DNA of 64,000 nucleotides from Novosphingobium sp. KA1 (GTDB taxonomy: Bacteria; Pseudomonadota; Alphaproteobacteria; Sphingomonadales; Sphingomonadaceae). The stretch covers positions 1,116,001 to 1,180,000 of the forward strand of contig NZ_CP021248.1 of assembly GCF_017309955.1 (NCBI RefSeq), given 5' to 3'. Shown here piece after piece: positions 26,040 to 35,248 of this stretch (position 1 is the first letter of the stretch; each line of letters begins with the position of its first letter). The notes under the pieces were generated by a model that saw only the letters and a program-made list of their open reading frames with translations, was not told the origin of the DNA and did no database searches. Both the position numbers and the translations under genes were made by a program.

Positions 26040-26855
26040 TTACCAGCCGTCGTTGTTCGCCGCGCTGTCCTCCCAGGAACCGTCATCGGCGATGCCGAAA
26101 TCGCTGCCGCCCATATCGGTATTGGAGCCCCCGACATCACTGTCATGCATCCCCAGTTCGCTTCGGCTTTCGCGCCGTTCTCCTGCGAACAGGTGGTCGA
26201 TCGCTTCCTCTCCCGCCGCAAAACCAGCCCCCATCGCCGCGCCCGAAACCAGGTTGCCGAGCAGCCCCGACCCCATGCCTCCGGACACTCCGAAACCCGC
26301 ACCGCCATAGGCCGATGGCGGCCATGCGGACTGCGTTTGCTGCGTATCCAACGGCGGCGGTCGGCGGCGCAGCAAGAGGAACAGGCCGAACAGAGCTGCA
26401 CCGATCCCGGCGATCATTCCCCATGGAACGTGCGGCGCTGCCGGTGGCGCCGGTTTCGCCGCGACGGAGATACCCTCCGCCGATTCCGTGCCCAGCGCGA
26501 GCTGACGGTTCAGCTGCGCGACCGAATAGACATCCGCAAACGGGAGCCCGGGAGAAAGTTGCTCGGCCCTGGCCAGCTCCCGTCGGCCCTGTGCCGCGTG
26601 GTCTTCGCGCGCATAGAGTTCCGCCTCGACATAGTGGGCCTTGGCGCTGGAGGGGTGGTCCTTGAGCACCCGGTCCATGCGGATCAGCGCCTGATCGACA
26701 TGCCCGCTGGCCGCCAGCGCATGGATCTGGTCGATCGTCGGGTCGGTTCCGGCTGAACCGCCAGCCTTGTCAGGGACGGATTCGGCGGCAAATGCGCCAA
26801 CGGGAAGCAGCGGCACGAGCAACAGAGCGGCTATCAGCAAGCGGGCTTGGCGCAT
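26040..26855 (-). CDS. Exported TPR protein with membrane anchor and acidic tail
   Basis: 271 residues. Signal peptide (LLIAALLLVPLLPVGAFAAE), then two to three TPR-like helical hairpins (about 40-110: ALAASGHVDQALIRMDRVLKD and AKAHYVEAELYAREDHAAQG). A transmembrane helix at about 145-165 is followed by RRR. A glycine-rich region (LLGNLVSGAAMGAGFAAGEEA) and an acidic end with the SDFGIADDGSWED pattern complete it. Similar tails occur in uncharacterised TPR proteins of sphingomonads. Function unknown; a scaffold role is a guess. Confidence 0.65.
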   Translation of the reverse strand: MRQARLLIAALLLVPLLPVGAFAAESVPDKAGGSAGTDPTIDQIHALAASGHVDQALIRMDRVLKDHPSSAKAHYVEAELYAREDHAAQGRRELARAEQLSPGLPFADVYSVAQLNRQLALGTESAEGISVAAKPAPPAAPHVPWGMIAGIGAALFGLFLLLRRRPPPLDTQQTQSAWPPSAYGGAGFGVSGGMGSGLLGNLVSGAAMGAGFAAGEEAIDHLFAGERRESRSELGMHDSDVGGSNTDMGGSDFGIADDGSWEDSAANNDGW

Positions 26856-27290
26856 GGGAGGGTCTCATCACGTTCCGTTGCCGTGGCAACGGCGGCCGAG
26901 CGAGGGCCGCTAGCCCCCTGCTGCGCCATCGAACATTGCGCCGAGTTCGCCGGAACCTGAAGAATCCGTAACCTAGGCGATCCGGTGAGCCACATGGCCG
27001 TTCGCTCGTGGCCATCAATCGGGTCAGGATCGCGGCCCGGCACCCATGGCCATTGAGCGCCAATTTTATCAATCGGCTCAAGGCTTTCGGCACCATCGAT
27101 GCAGCCTGCCGGTGATCCCGCTGCAGGGCTGATCGGCCCCTGCCGACATAGTCATCGCGACCGCCCCGCAACTTTCCCTTGCGTTTACCCCGGCTTCACG
27201 CAACGCTGTTACTCCAGAAGGGCAGAATCATCGCCCTCGGCACGCGGCATTCGGAACATAATCCGAAGCCTGGGAAGGATAGGGACGTCA
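26856..27290. other. 435-bp intergenic region
   Basis: Between two divergent genes. No ORF with convincing content and no RNA gene seen. TTCGGA (27250-27255) and TCCGAA (27262-27267) form a small dyad 24 bp before the downstream ATG, a possible operator. The rest shows nothing I can interpret. Confidence 0.5.
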
Positions 27291-27557
27291 ATGGAAGGCA
27301 TGGATATCATGGAAGTCGATTCCGGTGAAAAGGCCATCATCATCCTGCAGAGCCTGATCTGCTACCTGCGCGAAAAGAACGTGCTGAGCAGGGCCGATAT
27401 CGAACAGCTCAAGGACCGGGTCGACGCGCGCATTTCCGCGGCGGAAAAAGCCATGCCTTGCGATGTCGCCACCGCCGCCGCTGCCGCGCGTGAAATGGCC
27501 AGCCTCGAACAGTTCTGCGGCAAGCGCTACGGCGGAAAGCACCGCAAGAGCCACTAG
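27291..27557 (+). CDS. Small conserved-looking hypothetical protein
   Basis: 88 residues from ATG 27291, preceded by GAAGGATAGGG. Charged and helix-rich: EKAIIILQSLICYLREKNVLSRADIEQLKDRV resembles a short dimerisation helix pair, and alanine-rich AAAAAREMASLE follows. Two or three cysteines (C31, C62, C79) have no motif spacing I recognise. It ends in a basic GGKHRKSH tail. Its TAG stop lies inside the left arm of the 267-bp inverted-repeat element, so the original C-terminus may have been altered. I do not recognise the family. Confidence 0.55.
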   Translation: MEGMDIMEVDSGEKAIIILQSLICYLREKNVLSRADIEQLKDRVDARISAAEKAMPCDVATAAAAAREMASLEQFCGKRYGGKHRKSH

Positions 27558-27821
27558 GCGGCGTGGACAAATTCCTCGAGGTCACGACCGGAGGCAAAAC
27601 CCGTCAATTCAAGGAGGTGAGGCGCAGGACTATGTCGATAGTTCAAGCCGAACCGACGCCGAAGTGGCGGGTTTTGGTCCGGCCCCTTCGGGGTAGCCCC
27701 CATTTGCCCCCCGGCAGCGTTGCACGGCCTTGAAAGAGAACCACTCTTCCCGCGTCCGCGCGCCTCGCCGGGGGGCAAATGGGGGCTATCGTGACCTCGA
27801 GGAATTTGTCCACGCCGCCTA
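27555..27821. repeat. 267-bp nested inverted-repeat element
   Basis: Outer arms 27555-27587 and 27789-27821 are 33-bp perfect inverted repeats (ends TAGGCGGCGTGG and its complement). A second perfect 22-bp pair lies at 27694-27715 and 27767-27788, the right copy abutting the outer arm. A third, imperfect pair lies at 27588-27606 and 27665-27682. Between them CCC-TTCG-GGG at 27684-27693 can form a C(UUCG)G tetraloop hairpin, and AAGAG/CTCTT (27734-27748) another. No transposase and no obvious target-site duplication. Possible MITE or structured RNA. Confidence 0.8.
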
Positions 27822-27928
27822 AGGCATTTCCCAATCAGCTGGGAACTGCCCTGAGCCATCCTCCCGCGCAGGGCCGTCAGACCCGCGCGGCATGAGCAAG
27901 TCCGGCACCGGTCCCGCCGGCGCGGCTT

Positions 27929-28552
27929 TCACATGTCCCTGAAGGCGGTTACGATCATTCGCGCGCTCTGTTCGGCGATATGCGCGCTGTCCAGATTCGG
28001 CCGCGAAATGCTTCGGTGACCCAGGCCGAACAGGCAGCCCAGCAGCAACTCGGTCGCCCCTTCCAGGTCCTCGCCGTCGAGCCGCGCGTTGGCCGCCCTT
28101 GCAAATTCCCGCAGATAACCGCGAAACCGTTCGCACATCTCGCCGATAGTCTGGCCCACGCGCTCGTTGCGGAACCCTTCGGCGAGAATGTCGAACGACA
28201 GCGCCTCGTCCCCTTCGTCCATCACCTGAAGGAACAGTTGCCGGAAGGTCTCCAGAACAGTAAGTTCGCCGTCTGCGAGTTGCCGTCGCAATGCACCGAT
28301 TTCGAGCAGTTTTTCGTCGAAATCGGTGCGAACGATAGCCTCGATGATGTCCGCCTTGCTCTTGAACGAGCGGTAGATCAGGCCGACCGACATATCGGCA
28401 GCCGCTGCCAGCTCAGCCATGGAGGTCTGATGGAAGCCGTTGGTCGCAAAGAGCTCTCTGGCCGCGATGCGAATGCGATCTGCGCTGGGCAGTTTTTGCT
28501 GCACTGCACCCATTTTCTGTCTCGATATGTATTTTTCGCTTGAATTCTCCAT
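27929..28552 (-). CDS. TetR-family repressor of the RND efflux operon
   Basis: 207 residues. The helix-turn-helix lies at about 42-62 in ELFATNGFHQTSMAELAAAADMSVGLIYRSFKSKADI, classic TetR/AcrR. The C-terminal part is the ligand-binding helical bundle. It is divergent from the efflux operon with 80 bp between starts, and a dyad at 28578-28593 sits there. By analogy with AcrR/TtgR/SmeT it should repress the pump and be released by pump substrates. Start at ATG 28552 is the longest; later starts (MGAVQQK) are possible. Confidence 0.88.
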   Translation of the reverse strand: MENSSEKYISRQKMGAVQQKLPSADRIRIAARELFATNGFHQTSMAELAAAADMSVGLIYRSFKSKADIIEAIVRTDFDEKLLEIGALRRQLADGELTVLETFRQLFLQVMDEGDEALSFDILAEGFRNERVGQTIGEMCERFRGYLREFARAANARLDGEDLEGATELLLGCLFGLGHRSISRPNLDSAHIAEQSARMIVTAFRDM

Positions 28553-28577
28553 GGCCGATTTCTAGTGGCAATGCAAT

Positions 28578-28593
28578 GTGAATGATCGTTCAC
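28578..28593. promoter_or_regulatory. Probable TetR operator
   Basis: GTGAA-TGATCG-TTCAC: perfect 5-bp arms around an imperfect GATC-centred core, in the 80-bp gap between the divergent tetR and adaptor genes. The position suits repression of both. Confidence 0.5.
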
Positions 28594-28632
28594 TCTCAAA
28601 ATCCCCCCAACGATCGCGATGAAAGACCCATC

Positions 28633-29820
28633 ATGCAAAAGGCGGTAACTGCAGGAATTCGCGCCTGTACCTCGGCCCCGACACTGGCTCTTGCGCTGGC
28701 TCTGGCACTCAGTGCATGCGGCAAGGAGCAACCGGCGGCACCCCCGGCCCCGACGGTCGGCGTGGTCACCCTCACCAAGGAATCGGCCGAGCTCACCAAC
28801 GAGCTTCCCGGCCGCATCGCGGCGCTGGAAACCGCGGATGTCCGCCCGCAGATCACCGGCGTGATCCGCCGCCGGCTGTTCACCGAGGGCAGCAACGTCC
28901 AGGCCGGCCAGCTGCTCTACGAGATCGAGGATTCACCCTATCGCGCCGCGCTCGCGCAGGCCAAGGGCTCGCTCGCGGTCGCCAACGCCACGATCAATTC
29001 CACCGCACTCCAGGCAAAGCGGTACAAGGACCTGATCGCGATCAACGCCGTCAGCCGTCAACAGTATGACGATGCGGCTGCCGCCGCGCAGCAGGCGCGC
29101 GCCAATGTCGCAGCGCAGCAAGGTGCCGTCCAGGCCGCGCAGGTGAACCAGAACTTCACCCGTATCCGCGCGCCCATCTCGGGCCGCATCGGCCGTTCGC
29201 TGTTCACTCCCGGCGCGCTGGTTTCAGCTGCGCAGGCAGACGCGCTGGCCGTCATCTCGCGTACCGACACGGTCTATGTCGACGTTACCCAGTCGGCCGC
29301 GCAGATCGTCGACCTCAAGCAGGCGATGGCCTCGGGCGGCGTCAGCGAGGCCGAAGGCGCACGTATCCAGCTGATCCTGCCCAACGGCTCGATCTACCCG
29401 ATCGAGGGCCGCCTCCAGTTCGCCGACGTCACCGTCGACCCGAGCTCCGGCTCGGTGATCCTGCGCGCGACCTTCCCCAACCCCAATGGCCTGCTGCTGC
29501 CCGGCATGTACGTGCGCGCCAGGCTGGTCGAAGGCCTGCGCCAGAACGTCGTGCTCGCGCCGCAGCAGGGCGTCACCCGCGATCCGCGCGGCCGTGCGAC
29601 CGCGATGGTCGTGGGCAAGGACAACAAGGTCGAAGTCCGCCAGATCGAGGTCGACCGCATGGTCGGCGACAAGTGGATCGTCACCAAGGGCCTCAACATC
29701 GGCGATCGCCTGATCGTCGAAGGTCTGGTGAACCTGCGCCCGGGCACCGTGGTCAAGCCCGGCATGCCCCAACAGGTCACCGTCGCGGCAGGCACGCAGG
29801 CAAACGGCGGGGCCCAGTAA
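28633..29820 (+). CDS. RND efflux periplasmic adaptor (AcrA/MexA type)
   Basis: 395-residue membrane-fusion lipoprotein; the lipobox is ALSACGK. The order of domains is usual: lipoyl half (VRPQITGVIRRRLFTEGSNVQAGQLLYEIE), alpha-hairpin (about 100-170), lipoyl second half (FTRIRAPISGRIGRSLFTPGALVSA), beta-barrel and membrane-proximal domain. It links the inner-membrane pump to the outer-membrane channel. ATG 28633 gives the signal peptide; an upstream ATG at 28582 lies in the control region. Three bases separate it from the pump gene. Confidence 0.94.
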   Translation: MQKAVTAGIRACTSAPTLALALALALSACGKEQPAAPPAPTVGVVTLTKESAELTNELPGRIAALETADVRPQITGVIRRRLFTEGSNVQAGQLLYEIEDSPYRAALAQAKGSLAVANATINSTALQAKRYKDLIAINAVSRQQYDDAAAAAQQARANVAAQQGAVQAAQVNQNFTRIRAPISGRIGRSLFTPGALVSAAQADALAVISRTDTVYVDVTQSAAQIVDLKQAMASGGVSEAEGARIQLILPNGSIYPIEGRLQFADVTVDPSSGSVILRATFPNPNGLLLPGMYVRARLVEGLRQNVVLAPQQGVTRDPRGRATAMVVGKDNKVEVRQIEVDRMVGDKWIVTKGLNIGDRLIVEGLVNLRPGTVVKPGMPQQVTVAAGTQANGGAQ

Positions 29821-29823
29821 CCC

Positions 29824-32800
29824 ATGTCCCGCTATTTCATCGACAGACCCATCTTCGCATGGGTCATCGCCATCGTCATGATGCTCGCGGGCGCCCTGGC
29901 GATCCGTTCGCTGGCCGTGGCCCAGTTCCCCGAAATCGCCGCGCCGGCGGTCCAGATCGCCACAAGCTATCCGGGCGCCAACGCCCAGACGCTGGAATCG
30001 ACGACCACCCAGGTGATCGAGCAGCAGCTCAAGGGCATCGACCACTTGCGCTACTTCGCCTCGTCGAGCGACGGCGCGGGCAACCTCACCATCACCCTGA
30101 CCTTCGAGCAGGGCACCGACCCCGACATCGCGCAGGTCCAGGTGCAGAACAAGCTGTCGCAGGCAACGCCGCTGCTTCCGCAGGAAGTGCAGCAGCAGGG
30201 CCTGCGCGTGACCAAGTCGACCTCGACCTTCCTCATGGTCATGGCCGTCTATGCCGATGACGGCATTCACGACCAGCAGGACGCGGGTGACTTCATCGCG
30301 TCTTCGCTGCAGGACCCGATCAGCCGCGTGAACGGCGTGGGCGACACCCAGCTTCTGGGTGCGCAGTATTCCATGCGCGTCTGGCTCGATCCCTTCAAGA
30401 TGGCCAACCTCGGCGTCACCGCAACCGACGTGACCGCCGCGATCCAGGCACAGAACGCGCAGGTTTCCGCAGGACAGATCGGCGCATCGCCCTCGCCCAA
30501 GGGGCAGGCCCTCAACGCCACCATCACGGCCCAGTCGCGCCTGCGCACCGCCGAACAGTTCCGCCAGATCATGCTGCGGAACAATACCGACGGTTCCGTG
30601 GTCCGCCTCGCCGACGTTGCCCGTGTCGACATGGGCGCGGAGAACTACAGCTTCGGCGCCAAGCTGAACGGCCATCCGGCCGCCGGTTTCGGCATCAAGC
30701 TGGCGCCGGGCGCCAACGCGCTCGACACCGTGGACGGCGTGAAGACCAAGATCGACCAGCTCTCGAAAAACTTCCCGAGCTGGGTGAAGTACAAGTTCCC
30801 GGTCGACAACTCGACGTACGTCAAGCTCTCGGTCGAGCAGGTGATCCACACCCTCGTCGAAGCCGTCGTGCTCGTGTTCTTCGTCATGTTCCTGTTCCTC
30901 CAGAACTGGCGCGCGACGCTGATTCCGACGATCGCGGTGCCTGTCGTCCTGCTCGGCTCCCTCGCGGTCCTCGACCTCGCGGGGTTCACCATCAACACCC
31001 TCACCCTGTTCGGCATGGTGCTGGCGATCGGCCTGCTGGTCGACGACGCCATCGTCGTGGTCGAAAACGTCGAACGTCTCATCCAGACCGAGGGGCTCAG
31101 CCCGAAGGAAGCGGCCCGCCGCTCAATGGACGAGATCAGCGGCGCGCTGATCGGCATCGGCCTGGTGCTTTCGGCGGTATTCCTGCCGATGGCGTTCTTC
31201 GGCGGTTCCACCGGCGTGATCTTCCGCCAGTTCTCGATCACGATCGTCTCCTCAATGGTGCTTTCGGTGATCGTGGCACTGGTGCTGACCCCGGCGCTGT
31301 GCTCGACCATCCTCAAGGGCGCTTCCGACGGCCACGGCCATGGCTCCGGCCTCGCGGGTGGGAAGCAGACCGGCATTGCCGGGGTGTTCAACCGCTTCTT
31401 CCATTGGTTCAACACCACCTTCGATCGCGGCGTGGAACGCTACGGCAAGGCGGTGGACAAGGTTGAGCGCAACTGGGGCCGGACGATGCTCGTCTACGCC
31501 CTCATCGTGGCCGGCATGGCCTTCATCTTCCTGCGCCTTCCCGGTGGCTTCCTGCCGGACGAGGACCAGGGCATCCTGATCAACCAGGTCTCGCTGCCCG
31601 CCGGCACGACGATGGAGGAAACCGAACGCACGCTCGCCCGGGTGCGCGATCACTACCTCAAGGACGAGAAGGCCAACGTGGCCGACGTCTTCACGATCTC
31701 GGGCTTCGGCTTCGTGGGTCAGGGCGAGAACGTGGGCCTGGCCTTCGTGCGCATGAAGGACTGGTCCGAGCGCAAGGGCAAGGACAACACCGTCAGTGCC
31801 ATCGCGCTGCGTGCCAACATGGCGTTCCAGAAGATCACGTCGGGCATGGCGATCGCCTTTGCCCCGCCCGCCGTGCAGGAACTGGGCAATGCCACTGGCT
31901 TCGAGTTCCAGCTCGTAGACAACGGCGGCCTTGGCCACGACAAGATGCTGGAAGCCCGCAACCAGCTGCTGGGCATGGCCATGGCCGACAAGCGCCTGGC
32001 GCAGGTCCGCCCCAACGGGCTTGAAGATACGCCCCAGCTCAAGCTGAACGTCGACCAGGCCGCAGCCGGTGCCCTCGGCATCGCCCAGGCGGACATCAAC
32101 TCGACCATCAGCACCGCGATGGGCAGTACCTACGTCAACGACTTCATCGATCGCGACCGCGTGAAGAAGGTCTTCGTGCAGGCCGACGGACAGTTCCGCA
32201 CCAAGCCGGAATCGATCGGTCAGTTCTATGTTCGCGGCAGCAGCGGCGTCATGGCTCCGATCTCCTCGTTCGCGACGACGGAGTGGACTTATGGCCCAGC
32301 CAAGCTCGAACGCTTCAACGGCGTGTCCTCGCTGCAGATCATGGGTGCCCCCGCGCCCGGCGTCTCGACGGGTGAGGCGATGAACGCGATCGAGGAAATG
32401 GCGACCAAGCTGCCCGCCGGTGTCGGTCTTGAATGGAGCGGCATTTCCTACGAGGAAAAGACCTCGGGCGGTCAGGCCCCGGCGCTTTACGCGCTGTCCA
32501 TGCTGATCGTGTTCCTGTGCCTTGCCGCGCTTTACGAGAGCTGGTCGGTGCCGATCGCGGTCATGCTGGTGGTGCCGCTGGGCGTGCTCGGCGCAGTGAT
32601 CGCGGCGCGGCTCGTGGGCCTCAGCAACGACATCTACCTGCAGGTGGGCCTTATCACCACCATCGGTGTCTCGGCCAAGAACGCGATCCTTATCGTCGAG
32701 TTCGCGGAAGAGAAGATGCGCGACGGTCTCTCCCCGGTCCAGGCCGCGCTCGAAGCCGGCAAGCTGCGCCTCAGGCCGATCCTGATGACCAGCTTCGCCT

Positions 32801-33039
32801 TCATCTTCGGCGTGCTGCCGCTCGCCCTGTCGACCGGCGCCGGTGCCGGTGGCCAGAATGCGATCGGCTGGGCGGTGGTCGGCGGCATGCTATCCGCGAC
32901 CGTACTCGCCATCTTCTTCGTGCCTGTGTTCTTCACCGTGGTGAAGCGCCTGTTCCGTGAACATCACGGGAAGGAAGAGCATGGCGACGAGAGCAACGAT
33001 CTCGACGGCAAGGCTTCGGCTGAGCCGCAGGAGGCATGA
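29824..33039 (+). CDS. RND multidrug efflux pump (AcrB/MexB type)
   Basis: 1071-residue proton-driven trimeric inner-membrane transporter of the HAE-1 family. It starts MSRYFIDRPIFAWVIAIVMMLAG. The proton-relay aspartates appear in GLLVDDAIVVVENVERL of helix 4, and the later helix has SAKNAILIVEFA. Two large periplasmic loops flank the helices at the expected places. Length is within the normal 1,030-1,070. It forms one operon with the adaptor and outer-membrane channel, and its stop overlaps the channel start (ATGA). Likely substrates are lipophilic drugs, but the range cannot be read. Confidence 0.96.
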   Translation: MSRYFIDRPIFAWVIAIVMMLAGALAIRSLAVAQFPEIAAPAVQIATSYPGANAQTLESTTTQVIEQQLKGIDHLRYFASSSDGAGNLTITLTFEQGTDPDIAQVQVQNKLSQATPLLPQEVQQQGLRVTKSTSTFLMVMAVYADDGIHDQQDAGDFIASSLQDPISRVNGVGDTQLLGAQYSMRVWLDPFKMANLGVTATDVTAAIQAQNAQVSAGQIGASPSPKGQALNATITAQSRLRTAEQFRQIMLRNNTDGSVVRLADVARVDMGAENYSFGAKLNGHPAAGFGIKLAPGANALDTVDGVKTKIDQLSKNFPSWVKYKFPVDNSTYVKLSVEQVIHTLVEAVVLVFFVMFLFLQNWRATLIPTIAVPVVLLGSLAVLDLAGFTINTLTLFGMVLAIGLLVDDAIVVVENVERLIQTEGLSPKEAARRSMDEISGALIGIGLVLSAVFLPMAFFGGSTGVIFRQFSITIVSSMVLSVIVALVLTPALCSTILKGASDGHGHGSGLAGGKQTGIAGVFNRFFHWFNTTFDRGVERYGKAVDKVERNWGRTMLVYALIVAGMAFIFLRLPGGFLPDEDQGILINQVSLPAGTTMEETERTLARVRDHYLKDEKANVADVFTISGFGFVGQGENVGLAFVRMKDWSERKGKDNTVSAIALRANMAFQKITSGMAIAFAPPAVQELGNATGFEFQLVDNGGLGHDKMLEARNQLLGMAMADKRLAQVRPNGLEDTPQLKLNVDQAAAGALGIAQADINSTISTAMGSTYVNDFIDRDRVKKVFVQADGQFRTKPESIGQFYVRGSSGVMAPISSFATTEWTYGPAKLERFNGVSSLQIMGAPAPGVSTGEAMNAIEEMATKLPAGVGLEWSGISYEEKTSGGQAPALYALSMLIVFLCLAALYESWSVPIAVMLVVPLGVLGAVIAARLVGLSNDIYLQVGLITTIGVSAKNAILIVEFAEEKMRDGLSPVQAALEAGKLRLRPILMTSFAFIFGVLPLALSTGAGAGGQNAIGWAVVGGMLSATVLAIFFVPVFFTVVKRLFREHHGKEEHGDESNDLDGKASAEPQEA

Positions 33040-34460
33040 AAATGCGTAATGTGAAAGCGCTCACCGCCACGTCGCTGGCGCTCGCGCTGGCGGCCTGCAA
33101 CATGGCGCCCAAGTATGTCCGCCCCGATCTTCCGGTTCCCGAGACCAGCCCTGCGGGGCCGGTCGACGGCACGAGCGATGCGTCTGCCGTTTCGGCCGAC
33201 ACCGCCTGGAAGGACTTCTTCACCGACCCGCGCCTGGCGCGGGTCATCCAGACCGCACTCGACAACAACCGCGATCTGCGCATCGCGGTCGCCAATGTCG
33301 AACAGGCCCGTGCACAGTACCGCGTGCAACGTGCGGACCTGCTGCCCGGCGTCGGGGTGAACGGCAGCGCCACCTATCAGGACCAGCCTTTTGCCCAGCA
33401 GTCGTCGGGCGGAACCGGCGGCATGTCTGGCCGGACCGACATCTACACCGCCTCGGTCGGCGTCTCGGCCTGGGAGGTCGACCTGTTTGGCCGCGTTCGT
33501 AATCTCACCAAGGCAGCACAGGAAAGCTACTTCGCCTCGGTCGAGAACCGCAACGCGGCGCAGACCGCGCTGATCGCCGAAACGGCGACCGCGTGGCTGA
33601 CGATGGCCGCCGACCAGGAGCGCCTCCAGATCGCGCGCAATCTGGAAAAGGCCTTTGGCCAGACTCTCGATCTGACCAAGGCACGCTTCTCGAAGGGCGT
33701 GGCCTCGGAACTGGAAGTGCGCCAGGCACAGACCAGCTACGATCAGGCCCGTTCGGACATCGCCGCCGCGACCACGCAAGTCGCGCAGGACAAGAACGCG
33801 CTCGACCTCTTGGCTGGTACCAGCCTGGGCGCCGAGGACCTGCCGGGTGCCCTGCCCGAAACCGACGTAACGCTGGCCAACCTGCCTGCCGAACTGCCCT
33901 CCACGCTGCTGCTGCGCCGGCCCGACATTGCCGCCGCCGAGCATCAGTTGAAGGGCGCGAACGCCAATATCGGCGCGGCCCGCGCGGCCTTCTTCCCCAG
34001 CATCTCGCTGACCGCCGCGTTCGGCACGATGAGCCTCGGCCTGTCGAACCTGTTCAAGTCCGGCAGCGATTACTGGTCGGTGGCCCCTTCGGCCAGCCTG
34101 CCGATCTTCGATTTCGGCAAGAACCAGGGCAACCTGCGCTATGCCCGGGCCACGTACGACGCCATGGTCGCGACCTACGAGAAGAGCGTGCAGACCGGCT
34201 TCCGCGAAGTCGCCGACGCGCTCGCCCGCCGCTCGACGATGACGGCACAGCTGGAAGCACAGACCTCGCTGCGCAATGCGGCGCGCAAGAGCTACCAGCT
34301 TTCCGATGCGCGCTTCAAGGCCGGTGTGGACGACTTCCTGACCGCGCTTGACTCGCAGCGCACGCTCTACAACGCGGAACAGACGCTTGTTGCCACGCGC
34401 CTGACCCGCGCCAGCAACATGGTGGAGATCTACCGCGCGATTGGCGGTGGTCTCAAGTAG
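33036..34460 (+). CDS. Outer-membrane efflux lipoprotein (OprM/NodT type)
   Basis: 474 residues. Lipoprotein signal ALALAACN, then the NodT-family start NMAPKYVRPDLPVP and two repeats of the outer-membrane efflux domain with long helices (NRDLRIAVANVEQARAQYR and NANIGAARAAFFPSISLTAAFG). It forms the trimeric exit duct for the AcrB-like pump. Coupled to the pump gene by ATGA and followed by a rho-independent terminator, so it ends the operon. Confidence 0.94.
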   Translation: MKMRNVKALTATSLALALAACNMAPKYVRPDLPVPETSPAGPVDGTSDASAVSADTAWKDFFTDPRLARVIQTALDNNRDLRIAVANVEQARAQYRVQRADLLPGVGVNGSATYQDQPFAQQSSGGTGGMSGRTDIYTASVGVSAWEVDLFGRVRNLTKAAQESYFASVENRNAAQTALIAETATAWLTMAADQERLQIARNLEKAFGQTLDLTKARFSKGVASELEVRQAQTSYDQARSDIAAATTQVAQDKNALDLLAGTSLGAEDLPGALPETDVTLANLPAELPSTLLLRRPDIAAAEHQLKGANANIGAARAAFFPSISLTAAFGTMSLGLSNLFKSGSDYWSVAPSASLPIFDFGKNQGNLRYARATYDAMVATYEKSVQTGFREVADALARRSTMTAQLEAQTSLRNAARKSYQLSDARFKAGVDDFLTALDSQRTLYNAEQTLVATRLTRASNMVEIYRAIGGGLK

Positions 34461-34555
34461 GCTTTTCGAGAATTCGGAACGATCATCCCCCCGATCCTCC
34501 GAAAACCCCACCAGCGCATCCGACATGCCACCGAGAGGCTGGATGATGCTGTGGG

Positions 34556-34592
34556 ACCGGGTTGGGCGTCACTGCCCGACCCGGTATTTTTT
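34556..34592 (+). terminator. Rho-independent terminator of the RND operon
   Basis: ACCGGGTTGGGC (34556-34567) pairs with GCCCGACCCGGT (34574-34585, one G-T pair), 6-base loop, followed by A and TTTTTT (34586-34592). Correct orientation for the rightward operon. Confidence 0.9.
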
Positions 34593-34603
34593 GCCTGACG
34601 CGC

Positions 34604-35248
34604 TCAGGTTCCGCCCGGCGCCTTCGATGATGGTGCAGGAGCCGGAGCAGCTGCAGGATCCGGCCCAGCCACCGGAATATCGACCCGGATCTCGACACGG
34701 CGGTTCCGCGCCCGTCCTTCGGGATCGTCGCTGCCGTCCAGCTTGCGGTTGGGTGCGATCGGCCGCGCCTCGCCCAATGGAATGACGGTGATGCGCGACC
34801 TGGCGATGCCCTTGCTTTCGAGGTAGCTGCGCGCCGCGTCCGCCCGGCGGCGCGATGCCGCCAGGTTTTCGGCATCGGACCCGCGGGAGTCGCTGTGGCC
34901 CCAGATCGTCACCTTGCCGCCCGCCTTGACCACCGGCTCGTCGAGCAATCCGTCGAGCAGGGCACGCCCCGCCGCGTCGGGGCTGCTGCCGCGCGCGGGA
35001 TAAGGCACGGTCAGGTCGACCGCCTCGATCATCGGTGCCGGCGGCGGCGCGGTGTCGATTTCCGGGCGGATGATGGACTTCTTCGGCTCATCCACAGCCG
35101 CCTCGCTGGCATCGCCATCGTCCATGATGCTGTTCTGTGCGGCGGGCGATCCGCTCCCGGCACCGGCTTCTCCCTTGCCCGGGCCCTGCTGGCATCCGGT
35201 TAGCACCGCAACCAACAGCGATCCGGCGATGATGGGCGCGTTCTTCAT
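34604..35248 (-). CDS. OmpA-family peptidoglycan-associated lipoprotein
   Basis: 214 residues with lipobox LTGCQ after the signal. The N-terminal half is low-complexity (PPPAP). The C-terminal OmpA domain (about 95-195) has TIWGHSDSRGSDAENLAASRRRADAAR with the diaminopimelate-contacting region and GRARNRRVEIRV. It should anchor the outer membrane to peptidoglycan. The ATG at 35248 overlaps the stop of the upstream antiporter gene (ATGA), an unusual partner for an OmpA protein. Confidence 0.85.
   Translation of the reverse strand: MKNAPIIAGSLLVAVLTGCQQGPGKGEAGAGSGSPAAQNSIMDDGDASEAAVDEPKKSIIRPEIDTAPPPAPMIEAVDLTVPYPARGSSPDAAGRALLDGLLDEPVVKAGGKVTIWGHSDSRGSDAENLAASRRRADAARSYLESKGIARSRITVIPLGEARPIAPNRKLDGSDDPEGRARNRRVEIRVDIPVAGPDPAAAPAPAPSSKAPGGT

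Noticed and set aside
27555..27821. Insertion sequence or integron attC interpretation of the inverted repeats
   Set aside because: No transposase or integrase frame, no clear target duplication, and no integron core-site pattern I can recognise; left as an unclassified element.
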